Shown here one piece after another: positions 25,355-34,210 of a stretch of 64,000 bases of DNA. How positions within the stretch are numbered: the first letter of the stretch is position 1; the number at the start of each line of letters is the position of its first letter. The DNA is from Flectobacillus major DSM 103 (GTDB taxonomy: Bacteria; Bacteroidota; Bacteroidia; Cytophagales; Spirosomataceae), in NCBI RefSeq assembly GCF_000427405.1, contig NZ_KE386491.1:2773001-2837000 (forward strand). The letters are read 5' to 3'. The notes under the pieces were generated by a model. It did no database searches. It saw only the letters and a list, made by a program, of their open reading frames with translations, and was not told the DNA's origin. The position numbers and the translations under genes are program-made.

Positions 25355-25789
25355 ATGGATTTAGCTCTTTCAACACCCCAAATAGAAAATATCTCGGCTC
25401 AGCAAACGTGGCCTTTACGCCAGCAAGTTATGTGGCCACACAAGCCCTTGGCGTATGTTCAACTACCCGACGATGAAGATGGTCTGCATTTTGGGCTTTT
25501 TGTCGACTCGCAACTTATCGTTGTGATTTCGCTATTTGTACATGGTAATACTGCTCAATTCCGAAAATTTGCTACCCTTACTACTTTACAAGGCAAAGGC
25601 TATGGTTCGCTATTGCTACAACACCTTATTGCCGACTGTCGATGTCGGGGAGTCAAAAGCCTATGGTGTCATGCCCGTACTTCGGCATTGGCATTTTACC
25701 AAAAATTTGGCCTCGAAGCTGTAGGCAATACCTTTGAAAAAGATGGAATTGAATATATAAAAATGCAGGTAGAAATAGAAGCCCAATAA
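25355..25789 (+). CDS. GNAT family N-acetyltransferase
   Basis: A 144-residue acetyltransferase. The acetyl-CoA pyrophosphate loop is LTTLQGKGYGSLLLQHLI (Q/RxxGxG/A type), preceded by the strand AQFRKFA and followed by SLWCHARTSALAFYQKFGLEA, the late helix and strand of the fold. The pattern resembles small ElaA/YitI-like GNAT proteins; the acceptor is unknown. The ATG at 25355 is preferred to a TTG at 25349. It lies 143 bases before purU on the same strand and is probably a separate unit. Confidence 0.85.
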   Translation: MDLALSTPQIENISAQQTWPLRQQVMWPHKPLAYVQLPDDEDGLHFGLFVDSQLIVVISLFVHGNTAQFRKFATLTTLQGKGYGSLLLQHLIADCRCRGVKSLWCHARTSALAFYQKFGLEAVGNTFEKDGIEYIKMQVEIEAQ

Positions 25790-25931
25790 GCCAATCCATT
25801 AATTTTCTGAATCTTAATGAGATAGATTAGTGAAAATAGTAGGACTATTGCCTAATTTTGCCATCCAAATACAACAGATACGTTTCCAATTTCCAACAAG
25901 TAGCTTAATACTTGCTAGATTTATTACCAAC

Positions 25932-26777
25932 ATGACCGATTATATACTTAGAATTGATTGTCCTGACGAAAAAGGACTTGTGCATAAGATTACAGGCGTT
26001 TTGTTTTTCAATAACCTGAATGTAGAACGCACCGACGAATTTGTGGAAACCGAAAAAAATCAATTCTTTATGCGAGTAGCTTTTTCGGGAAACTGCGACC
26101 CCGAAAAAATTGAAGATGGATTAAGAGGTATTTTGCCCAATAGTGCCAATATTAACTTGTCGAAAAAAGAGATTAAAGACGTTGTTATATTGGTAACCAA
26201 AGAACACCACTGTATCAGTGATTTATTGGCAAGGAATGAATTCAAAGACCTGCCTATCAATATTTTAGCTGTAATAGGCAATCACGATATTTTGCGTTCG
26301 CTTACCGAGCGTTTCAATATTCCGTTCCATTACATTCCTGCCAAAGGCACCGACGATGCCGCTCGTTTAGAACACGAAGCCCAGATTCATGAGGTGTTAT
26401 TGCAATATTCATTTGATTATTTGGTATTGGCCAAATTTATGCGTGTTCTTACGCCCGATTTTACCAAACGCTACGCTGGCAAGACAATCAACATTCATCA
26501 CTCTTTTTTACCAGCCTTTATTGGGGCTAATCCTTACCGACAAGCCTACGAACGTGGCGTAAAAATTATTGGTGCTACGGCCCACTTCGTTACCGACGAT
26601 TTGGACGAAGGACCGATCATTTTCCAAGATGTTATTAGTGTAAACCATACCAAAACAGCCGTAGAAATGGCAGCAGCTGGTAGAGACGTTGAAAAAATCG
26701 TTTTGGCCAAGGCCCTCAAACTGGTACTTGAAGATCGTGTATTTATTGCAGGCAACAAAACCGTAATTTTTGAATAG
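25932..26777 (+). CDS. purU: Formyltetrahydrofolate deformylase
   Basis: A 281-residue enzyme that releases formate from 10-formyltetrahydrofolate, balancing one-carbon pools for purine synthesis. Residues 1-80 are an ACT domain (RIDCPDEKGLVHKITGVLF). The hydrolase domain has the formyltransferase-like motif INIHHSFLPAFIGANPYRQA, with the catalytic Asn-His pair, and ATAHFVTDDLDEGPII with the catalytic Asp. I use the ATG at 25932; an upstream in-frame GTG (25830) would add 34 residues not seen in the family. It ends 10 bases from a convergent gene. Confidence 0.95.
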   Translation: MTDYILRIDCPDEKGLVHKITGVLFFNNLNVERTDEFVETEKNQFFMRVAFSGNCDPEKIEDGLRGILPNSANINLSKKEIKDVVILVTKEHHCISDLLARNEFKDLPINILAVIGNHDILRSLTERFNIPFHYIPAKGTDDAARLEHEAQIHEVLLQYSFDYLVLAKFMRVLTPDFTKRYAGKTINIHHSFLPAFIGANPYRQAYERGVKIIGATAHFVTDDLDEGPIIFQDVISVNHTKTAVEMAAAGRDVEKIVLAKALKLVLEDRVFIAGNKTVIFE

Positions 26778-26787
26778 CCTTATTTCC

Positions 26788-27261
26788 CTAATCTTCGATA
26801 ATCTGCATATTCCTATCGATGATTAGGGATTCCTTCCCTCCTACTTTTTCACAAACCAGATCGCCACTGGTGAGCAAAAAATGTTTGATATAAAATTGAG
26901 AGTTGGTCTTGATAACAAAAGTATATTCGCCATCTTCCAATGCCGCTACATCTAGGTTTAGGATTACTTTTGAGTCTTTGAGAATAGCCTTTTTGTGTTC
27001 TATAAAATCGGCCGATTTTCGGGTTCTTAAATAAGCGAAGATAGGTTCTTGCGTAGTATTGTCGACAAGGACTTTGTACAAAAGTGGATTTTTATCGTCT
27101 TTTATCATATTCACAAAAAAGCCTGATTTCCCAGCCTTTTTCACTACTTTATTCGTAGCTTCGTCTATAGTAATGTACTGAGCCTGAAGCACTTTCGGCA
27201 CCAAAAGCAATACTACTAACAGCAACGTTTTGAGTACCCAAAGGTTTGGTTTTATTTTCAT
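26788..27261 (-). CDS. Secreted protein of unknown function
   Basis: A 157-residue exported protein. A signal peptide occupies residues 1-28 (hydrophobic LLLVVLLLVPKVLQAQ, cleavage after AQA-like site). The mature part is about 130 residues with alternating strands (YKVLVDNTTQEPIFAYLRTR, VILNLDVAALEDGEYTFVIK), suggesting a small beta-sandwich. I recognise no family. It converges on purU with a 10-base gap, so the two transcripts must share or overlap their 3' ends. Confidence 0.75.
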   Translation of the reverse strand: MKIKPNLWVLKTLLLVVLLLVPKVLQAQYITIDEATNKVVKKAGKSGFFVNMIKDDKNPLLYKVLVDNTTQEPIFAYLRTRKSADFIEHKKAILKDSKVILNLDVAALEDGEYTFVIKTNSQFYIKHFLLTSGDLVCEKVGGKESLIIDRNMQIIED

Positions 27262-27478
27262 ATTGGTTGTGCTTATTTTTACGCCAAATTACTAATTATC
27301 AATCATTTAATCAATGATTAAATTTAGTATTGACAATTCAGATATATCAGTTGTTTTTCTTGTATCATCATTAGGCTAGCCCAATACCCCACTTCGTCTG
27401 CTTTCCTTTATAGTATCTTTGGCTTTGTCAAAAGGCTTTATCATACTGCATAAACTTATTAATGCTTAATTTTTTTTG

Positions 27479-27486
27479 TACCTTTG
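27479..27486 (+). promoter_or_regulatory. -7 element of ffh
   Basis: TACCTTTG followed by C, a strong match to TAnnTTTG, about 60 bases before the ffh ATG. The -33 region is T-rich but has no clean TTG. Confidence 0.55.
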
Positions 27487-27545
27487 CGGTTCTGATAGTT
27501 AGAACTTTAAAGATTTTAGGATAATCATAATATCTATAACCAACA

Positions 27546-28871
27546 ATGTTTGAGAATTTAAGTAATAAACTCAATACCGCTATGCGTACCCTCAAGGGTA
27601 AGGGACGCATCACGGACGTTAACGTAGCTGCCACAATCAAAGAAATTCGTCGTGCATTGATGGATGCCGACGTAAACTATAAGGTTGCCAAAGAAATTAC
27701 CGACCGTATCAAGGAAGAAGCAATGGGACAAAAAATCTTGATTGCTGTAGACCCAGGTCAAATGTTGGTTAAAATTGTACACGACGAACTTGTCAAACTG
27801 ATGGGGTCGCAGGTACAAGGCATCAACCTCAAGTCGGACCCTTCGGTGATATTGATTGCGGGTTTGCAAGGTTCTGGTAAAACTACTTTCTCAGGAAAAT
27901 TAGCTCAGTATCTCAAAAAATCTGGTCGTAATGTATTATTGGTTGCCTGCGATATTTATCGTCCTGCGGCAATCGACCAGCTAAAAGTACTAGGCGAGCA
28001 GGTTGGTGTAGAAGTATATGCCGAGCCAGAAAACAAAAATGCAGTAGATATAGCCCAAAACGCCCTTGCTTATGGCCGCAAGTTGGGTAAAAAAGTAATC
28101 ATTGTCGATACTGCGGGTCGTTTGGCTGTAGATGAGGCCATGATGAACGAAATTGCTGCTGTAAAAGATGCTATCAAGCCTTCCGAAATTTTGTTTGTTG
28201 TAGACTCGATGACGGGGCAAGATGCCGTAAATACAGCCAAAACGTTCAACGAACGTTTGGATTTTGATGGCGTTGTTTTAACCAAGTTGGATGGTGATGC
28301 CCGTGGTGGTGCGGCTCTTTCGATTCGTCACGTTGTAGAAAAACCCATTAAGTTTATTTCGACTGGTGAAAAAATGGATGCCCTCGACCAATTCTACCCT
28401 GACCGTATGGCCAGTCGTATTTTGGGTATGGGTGACGTACTTTCGTTGGTAGAACGTGCTCAGAATGCTTTTGATGAGGAAGAAGCTGAACGTATCAACA
28501 AAAAGATTCGTCAAAACCAGTTTAGCTTTGAAGACTTCTATTCGCAATTACAGCAGATCAAAAAGATGGGTAACATCAAAGATTTAATGGGTATGATTCC
28601 GGGTATGGGACAAGCCGTAAAGGATGTTGATATTTCTAACGACTCTTTCAAGCCTATCGAAGCTATCATCCAATCAATGACTCCGAAAGAACGCCAAAAA
28701 CCAGAGTTATTAGATATGTCTCGTAAGAAACGTATTGCTTTGGGGTCGGGTACATCGGTACAACAAATCAACAATTTGTTGAAACAATTTGACGATATGC
28801 GTAAAATGATGAAGATGATGAACCGTGTACAAGACGGCAAAATGAAGCTTCCTAATTTTCCAAAAAGATAA
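27546..28871 (+). CDS. ffh: Signal recognition particle protein Ffh (SRP54)
   Basis: A 441-residue GTPase that binds 4.5S RNA and signal sequences and delivers nascent membrane proteins to FtsY. N domain: residues 1-90. G domain: P-loop GLQGSGKTTFSGKLA near residue 105, DTAGRLAVDEAMM near 190, TKLDGDARGGAALS near 245. M domain: from about 325, rich in Met (KKMGNIKDLMGMIPGMG, then RKMMKMMNRVQDGKM), with the RNA-binding RKKRIALGSGT. Length and order are normal. It has a good -7 element and an intrinsic terminator, so it is a single-gene unit. Confidence 0.97.
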   Translation: MFENLSNKLNTAMRTLKGKGRITDVNVAATIKEIRRALMDADVNYKVAKEITDRIKEEAMGQKILIAVDPGQMLVKIVHDELVKLMGSQVQGINLKSDPSVILIAGLQGSGKTTFSGKLAQYLKKSGRNVLLVACDIYRPAAIDQLKVLGEQVGVEVYAEPENKNAVDIAQNALAYGRKLGKKVIIVDTAGRLAVDEAMMNEIAAVKDAIKPSEILFVVDSMTGQDAVNTAKTFNERLDFDGVVLTKLDGDARGGAALSIRHVVEKPIKFISTGEKMDALDQFYPDRMASRILGMGDVLSLVERAQNAFDEEEAERINKKIRQNQFSFEDFYSQLQQIKKMGNIKDLMGMIPGMGQAVKDVDISNDSFKPIEAIIQSMTPKERQKPELLDMSRKKRIALGSGTSVQQINNLLKQFDDMRKMMKMMNRVQDGKMKLPNFPKR

Positions 28872-28882
28872 TATTTGCCCTG

Positions 28883-28922
28883 TAGCCACATAAAATCATG
28901 TTATTTTGTGTGGCTATTTTTT
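28883..28922 (+). terminator. Intrinsic terminator of ffh
   Basis: A 14-bp stem (28883-28896 with 28903-28916, one wobble pair) with a 6-base loop and a T6 run at 28917-28922. It ends just 10 bases before the start of the next gene. Confidence 0.9.
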
Positions 28923-28932
28923 ATTAAAACTC

Positions 28933-29313
28933 ATGAAAATCAAAGAGATCAATCATGTAGCATTGTATGTACGGGATTTGCCTCAAACGGTCCATTTTTA
29001 TGGCAATGTGTTGGAGCTACCTATATTGCCTCGCCCCAACTTTGACTTTGAGGGAGCTTGGTTTGCTTTGGGTACTACTCATACATTGCATATTATAGCT
29101 GGCCGTACTTCCGAAGAAATTACAGGAGGCTCACGCAAAAATCATTTTGCAGTAGAAGTAGAGTCTATTAAAGACTGTGAAGAGTTTCTTCGCAACAAAG
29201 GCCTGAGCTTTTTAGGCCCTAAACGCCGCCCCGATGGTGCTCCTCAAATCTTTCTTCAAGACCCTGAAGGCTATTGGATAGAATTTACTTCTGATGAATT
29301 TATGACAACGTAG
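28933..29313 (+). CDS. VOC (glyoxalase/bleomycin-resistance) family protein
   Basis: A 126-residue vicinal-oxygen-chelate protein. INHVALYVRDLPQTVHFYG is the first beta-alpha-beta unit with a metal-ligand His; HTLHIIAGR and NHFAVEVESIKDCEEFL are the middle strands with a further His; FLQDPEGYWIEF holds the last Glu ligand. The substrate is unknown. The ATG at 28933 is used; an in-frame TTG at 28906 lies inside the ffh terminator. The gene begins right behind that terminator, so it depends on readthrough or an unseen promoter. Its end overlaps the convergent gene by 14 bases. Confidence 0.85.
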   Translation: MKIKEINHVALYVRDLPQTVHFYGNVLELPILPRPNFDFEGAWFALGTTHTLHIIAGRTSEEITGGSRKNHFAVEVESIKDCEEFLRNKGLSFLGPKRRPDGAPQIFLQDPEGYWIEFTSDEFMTT

Positions 29314-29827
29314 TTTTGCCGAGCGAAGCCAATACTTTGGTTACTTCTTCGGCTTGTTGTGTGCCTATTAGTAGGCGTGATTTGTCAGTAAAAACAAGCT
29401 GAATCCCTTTATTACCCGATACATTAAAGGCTTTGCCACTATTGCCAAAACCTACCCGATACCCCCAACCACCAAACTCACCAATGGGGTCGTATTCTCG
29501 TACAGCCACCGACTCTATTATCTCCCATGGACAGATTCGGTATGCTTGCTGAATCGGATAAAACCGTACATAAATCCCATCGTTCAGTATCATGGTTTGT
29601 AGACTTACTATTCTTAGCAAAACACTAAATACCAACATCAATATAGTAGAAATAATAAGAGCAGTATCGCTCATAGGGTTATCGCCAAAGGGGATTTTCA
29701 GAAAAATCTGTTTGATAAAGCCATATATAAATACACCGTTTGTTCCAATCATAATCAACCAAATCCAAACTTGGTTAAAGCGTTGTTTCTCAAAAAATAA
29801 AGGTTGTTTTTCCATAGGTTCTGCCAT
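29300..29827 (-). CDS. Membrane protein with two helices and a PH-like domain (DUF6141-like)
   Basis: A 175-residue protein. The opening FFEKQRFNQVWIWLIMIG leads into the first transmembrane helix (about residues 20-42), and a second runs at about 58-80 (ALIISTILMLVFSVLL). The remaining 95 residues, with YPIQQAYRICPWEIIESVAV and GIQLVFTDKSRLLIGTQQ, resemble the bacterial PH-like domains next to paired helices. This layout fits the DUF6141 family, whose function is unknown. The ATG at 29827 is used; ATG 29815 is also possible. Its last 14 bases overlap the VOC gene on the other strand. Confidence 0.72.
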   Translation of the reverse strand: MAEPMEKQPLFFEKQRFNQVWIWLIMIGTNGVFIYGFIKQIFLKIPFGDNPMSDTALIISTILMLVFSVLLRIVSLQTMILNDGIYVRFYPIQQAYRICPWEIIESVAVREYDPIGEFGGWGYRVGFGNSGKAFNVSGNKGIQLVFTDKSRLLIGTQQAEEVTKVLASLGKTTLS

Positions 29828-29991
29828 AAAACTCGTCAATCTAGTAAATTACCGAATATATTGTGGTAGTACTTGTGTATTACTACCAATGCTATTTTGT
29901 ATTCTTACTTAATTTACAACAAAATTTGTTTTTGGACTCGCTCGCTTACAGAAATTTAGCCCTTGACTCATAAAAAAGTATCTATTCGTTA

Positions 29992-30309
29992 TTACCCCAA
30001 TACCTTTTGGGTTTCTAATGCGTACTTTATTTCGCAGGCAAGTAGCCCACTACCTCCGCCATAATGCTGAATAACCATAACATTAGGATTGATTTTTTGT
30101 AAATCTTGTCTTAGGGTTTGCTCTTCTACTTCGCTAATACCAGAGCCTAACAAGACTAAATTGAAAGGAATTTGGGCAAATAAGCTCAGGGCTTCTTCCA
30201 ACGATTCTGTACCCAATGCTTGCCAATCAGGATTCTGGTTGATAAGTCGTAATACGACTTGCAAGATAGACTCATTGCGGCTAACAACTAGTATTTTGAT
30301 AGTTTCCAT
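29992..30309 (-). CDS. Stand-alone degenerate response-regulator receiver
   Basis: A 105-residue single domain with the flavodoxin-like receiver pattern: KILVVSRNESILQVV (strand 1 and helix 1), FNLVLLGSGI (strand 3) and NVMVIQHYGGGSGLL (strand 4 and helix 4). The phosphoacceptor Asp expected at residue 55 is Gly, and the acidic pair at the end of strand 1 is Ser-Arg. It therefore should not be phosphorylated in the normal way. There is no output domain and no kinase nearby. It may be a pseudo-receiver that binds a partner, or a gene losing function. The reading frame is intact and the domain is only a little shorter than usual. Confidence 0.7.
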   Translation of the reverse strand: METIKILVVSRNESILQVVLRLINQNPDWQALGTESLEEALSLFAQIPFNLVLLGSGISEVEEQTLRQDLQKINPNVMVIQHYGGGSGLLACEIKYALETQKVLG

Positions 30310-30526
30310 AATAATCTGTATAGTATAATTGAAAAAATTAGTGATTTGGCAAATACGCTATTACTTGAAGGTATTCCATTAAATTCGGATTGATCACAAA
30401 GCTACTATCACAACGCCCCTCATATTTTCCCTCCAATCAGCATTATCCTATTAACTTATAAGTTCATTATCAAGCCTATATAACAATAACAAAGTTTCAA
30501 ACAGCTTTATGGTTGTTTGAAGAAAA

Positions 30527-30575
30527 CACTCTTTATTAGTTGATATTTTAGAGAAACATCAATTAATAAAGAGTG
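30527..30575. terminator. Hairpin downstream of the pirin gene
   Basis: An 18-bp stem (30527-30544 with 30558-30575, one G-T position) with a 13-base loop, 14 bases past the pirin stop codon on the minus strand. It is AT-rich and lacks a clean T-run. Confidence 0.55.
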
Positions 30576-30588
30576 CGAAATATTGGAT

Positions 30589-31467
30589 CTAAATACTCAT
30601 TGGAACATCCATCAACAAGATTTCGGCATCGGCCACATTGGCCTTAATATCAAACTGGTTGGTATCCCAAATCCCAAATCCATCACGAGTATCTACTGTT
30701 TGTCCAGCAATCGTAAAGCTACCTCTTATCACAAAAGCATAAACACCATTGCCTTGACGCTTGATTTGATAACTTGTGACAACATCCTTATCAAAATTTC
30801 CGATATGAAACCACGCATCTTGATGAATCCAAACCCCTTCATCGTTAGGATTGGGCGATAAAATTTGTTGTAATTTATTATGGCGGTCGGCCACGTCCAA
30901 TGTCATTTGGTCGTAGCGAGGTGTTACATTTTTCTTATTAGGAAAAATCCAGATTTGTAAAAACTTAGTATCCTTATCGGCATTTCGATTAAACTCGCTA
31001 TGATACACACCCGTACCAGCACTCATTACCTGAATATCGCCGTGCTTAATAATAGCCACATTGTTCATGCTGTCTTTATGTTCCAAATCGCCCTCCAATG
31101 GAATCGAAATAATTTCCATATTGTCGTGTGGGTGTGTACCAAAGCCTCTACCCGAAGCTACGTGGTCGTCGTTCAATACCCTCAAAACACCAAAGTGCAT
31201 TCTTTCAGGATTATAATAATTGGCAAAACTAAAAGTGTGGTAGCTATTGAGCCATCCATGATTGGCATGACCACGGGTTTCGGCTTTGTGAAGGATTGTA
31301 TTAGCCATTGTATTGGTTTGAGGATTGGGTAGGTGATTAAACCCTAATATTTCTAAAGGTTTTAGTTCGTCGTTTTCATGTTGATTCAACGAATACCCAA
31401 CGGCTGTAGAGGCTACCAACATACCTGTTCCAAACAAGCCTTTACGAAGAAAATCTTTGCGTTCCAT
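30589..31467 (-). CDS. Pirin-family cupin with an N-terminal export-like extension
   Basis: A 292-residue bicupin of the pirin (YhhW-like quercetinase) family. Metal ligands are seen as His-His in FGTHPHDNMEI and His and Glu in GTGVYHSEFNR. The cupin part begins at MANTILHKAETRGHANHGW, about 53 residues in. The extension before it has MERKDFLRKGLFGTGMLVAS followed by a small-residue stretch, similar to a twin-arginine signal but with Arg-Lys in place of Arg-Arg. An exported pirin is unusual since studied ones are cytoplasmic or nuclear. I use ATG 31467; if translation began at 31308 the protein would be an ordinary pirin. A Crp/Fnr regulator gene is upstream on the same strand, 84 bases away. 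Confidence 0.85.
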   Translation of the reverse strand: MERKDFLRKGLFGTGMLVASTAVGYSLNQHENDELKPLEILGFNHLPNPQTNTMANTILHKAETRGHANHGWLNSYHTFSFANYYNPERMHFGVLRVLNDDHVASGRGFGTHPHDNMEIISIPLEGDLEHKDSMNNVAIIKHGDIQVMSAGTGVYHSEFNRNADKDTKFLQIWIFPNKKNVTPRYDQMTLDVADRHNKLQQILSPNPNDEGVWIHQDAWFHIGNFDKDVVTSYQIKRQGNGVYAFVIRGSFTIAGQTVDTRDGFGIWDTNQFDIKANVADAEILLMDVPMSI

Positions 31468-31551
31468 ATTTATCAATTTTTATACTACAAAATTGTATCA
31501 ATACTTTGTCCAAAGCATTGAACTAGAACAAGAAATACCCCGCAATACGAT

Positions 31552-32136
31552 TTATTTTTTGGCTAATTTGGCACGTACTTTACTCAAAAATTCGGCTGAA
31601 ATACCTAAATAAGAAGCAATATAATGCTGTGGAACTCTTTGTGGAATACTTGGATACCGCTCCAAAAAATCTAAATATTTTTCTAAAGCAGGTTTTGAAA
31701 TAGTTTTAAACAATCGGTTTTGGGTAACCGACAAATTACGCTGTACCAACAAACGGAATACCCGCTCAAATTTGGGTACTTTACTCAACAACTCTTCCTT
31801 GCTCTGAGGATTCAGGAATAATAGCTCTGTTTCTTCTAGTGTTTCAATAAATATTTTGCTTGGGGTTTGTTCATGAAAACTGGCAATATCGCTTACCCAC
31901 CAGCCTTCTATGGCAAACTGTAAGATAACCTCCGCCCCATTTTCATCTAAATAATAGGTTCTGACACATCCTTTCAAAATAAACGCCTCAATATTACAAA
32001 CCTCTTGGGCTTTGAGCAAAAAGGTTCTTTTAGGCACTTTTTTATATCCTAAAATCTGATTGAAAGTAGCCAACTCGTCGGCCAAAAAACTTACATATTT
32101 AGATACCGATAAATTGATTGCGTCGAAAGTGTGCAT
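31552..32136 (-). CDS. Crp/Fnr-family transcription regulator
   Basis: A 194-residue regulator with an N-terminal cyclic-nucleotide-binding-like barrel (about residues 20-115; ILKGCVRTYYLDENGAEVIL is the core) and a C-terminal helix-turn-helix (VPQHYIASYLGISAEFLSKV). The arrangement is the short Bacteroidota type in which the phosphate-binding cassette is poorly kept, so cAMP binding is unlikely. It lies just ahead of the pirin gene on the same strand and may control it; such regulators are often next to single stress or redox genes in this phylum. Confidence 0.88.
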   Translation of the reverse strand: MHTFDAINLSVSKYVSFLADELATFNQILGYKKVPKRTFLLKAQEVCNIEAFILKGCVRTYYLDENGAEVILQFAIEGWWVSDIASFHEQTPSKIFIETLEETELLFLNPQSKEELLSKVPKFERVFRLLVQRNLSVTQNRLFKTISKPALEKYLDFLERYPSIPQRVPQHYIASYLGISAEFLSKVRAKLAKK

Positions 32137-32179
32137 TAGCCTATTTTTTTACCTGAGCATTTCGCCATCATACTAGCTA

Positions 32180-33031
32180 CTAAAGCCCACTAAAATAACG
32201 TTTTTTAAATGACAAAGGGTTCTCGCCTGTGAGCTTTTTAAAAGTTCTATTAAAATACGACATACTTTCAAAACCACAGTCAAAACAGGTTTCCGTAACG
32301 TTTTTGTCTAAAAGTAATAGATTTTTGGCTTGGTTAACTCGGTAGTGATTTAAAAATTCGACAAAAGTAACCCGTGTCATTTTTTTGAAATACCGACAAA
32401 ATGCCGCCTCACTCAAATTACTCAAACTAGCTACCTCCGACAACTCTATTTTGCGTTGGTAGTTATCGTCTATAAACTGATAAAGCCTTTTGATTCGTTC
32501 TTGGTCACGTTTATTATATTGATTTTCAACGGGTTTTTCATGCAACAATGTATAGTCGTTGGTATTGGCCAAAAACTGAAAAATGTTTAGTACTTCCAAA
32601 AACTGCTCGAAATGCGGCAATTGAGCAATTACTTTGAGGCGTTTTCCGATATGTGTTTTGGTATCTGTACCAAAGGCAATACCGTATTTCGACAGCTCGA
32701 ATAAACGAAATATGGTTGATAATTCTGGCACATTGCCAAAGGCATTACCCAAAAAATCAGAACGTACCTGTAGTACAACCTTCTCATAATCAGTCTTTAC
32801 CATATAATCGAAGTTGAGATGAGGAATATTTGAGCCAATAAATACCAAGTCGTTGTATTCATAACGTGATATATGCTCGCCAACGTGCCTAGTGCCATTT
32901 GCTCCTTCTATATAAACCAATTCAAATTCGGGGTGAAAATGCCAATAAAAAATATGGCTCAAACGAGGATTGAGCAACAACCTAAACGAACTATTAGAAT
33001 CGGGCGTAAATTCCTCTAAAACAATCTTCAT
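32180..33031 (-). CDS. AraC-family transcription regulator with cupin sensor domain
   Basis: A 283-residue regulator. Residues 1-150 form an AraC-type cupin (HIFYWHFHPEFELVYIEG near residue 27, DLVFIGSNIPHLNF). Residues 180-280 hold two helix-turn-helix motifs: IELSEVASLSNLSEAAFCRYFKK (first 20 read as the first motif) and NVTETCFDCGFESMSYFNRT. Such proteins sense small sugars or organic molecules. It is divergent from a PhyH-type dioxygenase gene with a 186-base intergenic stretch, and followed by aldo-keto reductase and phosphatase genes on the other strand, so these are its likely targets. Confidence 0.9.
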   Translation of the reverse strand: MKIVLEEFTPDSNSSFRLLLNPRLSHIFYWHFHPEFELVYIEGANGTRHVGEHISRYEYNDLVFIGSNIPHLNFDYMVKTDYEKVVLQVRSDFLGNAFGNVPELSTIFRLFELSKYGIAFGTDTKTHIGKRLKVIAQLPHFEQFLEVLNIFQFLANTNDYTLLHEKPVENQYNKRDQERIKRLYQFIDDNYQRKIELSEVASLSNLSEAAFCRYFKKMTRVTFVEFLNHYRVNQAKNLLLLDKNVTETCFDCGFESMSYFNRTFKKLTGENPLSFKKRYFSGL

Positions 33032-33167
33032 CTTTTGATACGTTATTCTTGTATAAGCCTCAGAAATTGTACTTTATTTGTTTTAATATAATAATAATAT
33101 ACGATTATAGTCAAATTTGTTCAAAAAATGGCAATTATTAGCCAAGATTTTACGGGTTATTCGATAT

Positions 33168-33175
33168 TAAATTTG
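33168..33175 (+). promoter_or_regulatory. Possible -7 element of the PhyH gene
   Basis: TAAATTTG matches TAnnTTTG, 43 bases before the ATG at 33218. No -33 TTG at the right spacing. It lies inside the upstream extension of the reading frame, which argues for the later start. Confidence 0.35.
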
Positions 33176-33217
33176 TATAACTATTTCAATCTAAAACATT
33201 GCAAAACAAATAATATC

Positions 33218-34198
33218 ATGCAAATGACCCCAACCATGACTCCTACTATGATGGCCAATACTGCTCATAAAGATATTCCGGGCAACCCATCAACAGCAAC
33301 AAGTAGCCACATAAGCCTCAACGACCGCTCCAATGGCCAGCCATTACGTGTATTGAGCGAAGACGATTGGAAATTTTGGATACATAATGGCTATATTATT
33401 ATCAAAAATGCTATTTCTCGCGAGCAAGCCGAGCGTACAGCCACCTTTTTATGGGAATTTGAAGAAAAAGACCCTCATAATCCCGACACATGGTATACAG
33501 CTCCAAGAGCCGAAATGAAAATGAAAGAATTGGCAGGCAGTGGTATGGTCGAAGTATACAATCATCAATTACTTTGGGAAAACCGCCAAATGCAACGGGT
33601 TTATGATGCTTTTGTGGATGTTTGGGGTACCGAAAAACTCTGGGTAACTATCGACCGTGCCAATCTCAACTTCCCCATGAGGCCAAACCATGTGTTCAAA
33701 GGCTTTATTCACTGGGACTATGACCCCGAAACTCGTCCTCAAAATGTACAAGGTGTATTGGCTTTGGCCGACCAAACCGATGAGAATATGGGTGGATTTC
33801 AGTGTATTCCTGAGTTATTTAGAAATTATGATACATGGAAACTTACCCAACCCGAAGACCGAGATAGATTTAAACCTGATACTTCAGATTTTCAGGAAAA
33901 AATGGTAAAAGTAAAGCTAGAAGCTGGCGACCTACTGATATTCAACAGCTTACAACCACATGGCATTCGTCCCAACCTTACCCGAGACAAAGTACGAATA
34001 GCCCAATATATTTCGATGATGCCAGCCGAAGAAGATAATGAAGCCCTTCGTGCATGGAGGGTCAATTCTTGGAAAAATCGTATTGCTCCAGAAGGCTACG
34101 CTTTCCCTGGCGACCCTCGTAATTTTGAAAGAGATAGATACCAAACCGCTGTTTTGAGCGATTTAGGTAAAAAATTGCTAGGTTTAGAAAAATGGTAA
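33218..34198 (+). CDS. Phytanoyl-CoA dioxygenase (PhyH) family protein
   Basis: A 326-residue Fe(II)/2-oxoglutarate dioxygenase-like protein. The iron triad reads as His-x-Asp in FKGFIHWDYDPE and a distal His in NSLQPHGIRPN, followed by the Arg that would bind 2-oxoglutarate in KVRIAQYISMMP. The first 40 residues are low in structure (MQMTPTMTPTMMANTAH). An ATG at 33128 is in frame, but a promoter-like -7 element at 33168 lies between, so I prefer 33218. It is divergent from an AraC regulator. Substrate unknown; a small hydroxylation or halogenation-like reaction on a sugar or secondary metabolite is possible. A perfect terminator follows. Confidence 0.82.
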   Translation: MQMTPTMTPTMMANTAHKDIPGNPSTATSSHISLNDRSNGQPLRVLSEDDWKFWIHNGYIIIKNAISREQAERTATFLWEFEEKDPHNPDTWYTAPRAEMKMKELAGSGMVEVYNHQLLWENRQMQRVYDAFVDVWGTEKLWVTIDRANLNFPMRPNHVFKGFIHWDYDPETRPQNVQGVLALADQTDENMGGFQCIPELFRNYDTWKLTQPEDRDRFKPDTSDFQEKMVKVKLEAGDLLIFNSLQPHGIRPNLTRDKVRIAQYISMMPAEEDNEALRAWRVNSWKNRIAPEGYAFPGDPRNFERDRYQTAVLSDLGKKLLGLEKW

Positions 34199-34210
34199 AT
34201 ACCCTCGACA

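Noticed and set aside
25830-25931. Upstream GTG start of purU, adding 34 residues
   Set aside because: The added residues have no counterpart in the family, and the ATG at 25932 gives the normal length and starts right before the ACT domain.
27505-27530. A third metalloregulator-like site (TTTTAGGATAATC) in the ffh leader
   Set aside because: Only the left half matches; the right half CCTAAAA is absent, so there is no palindrome.
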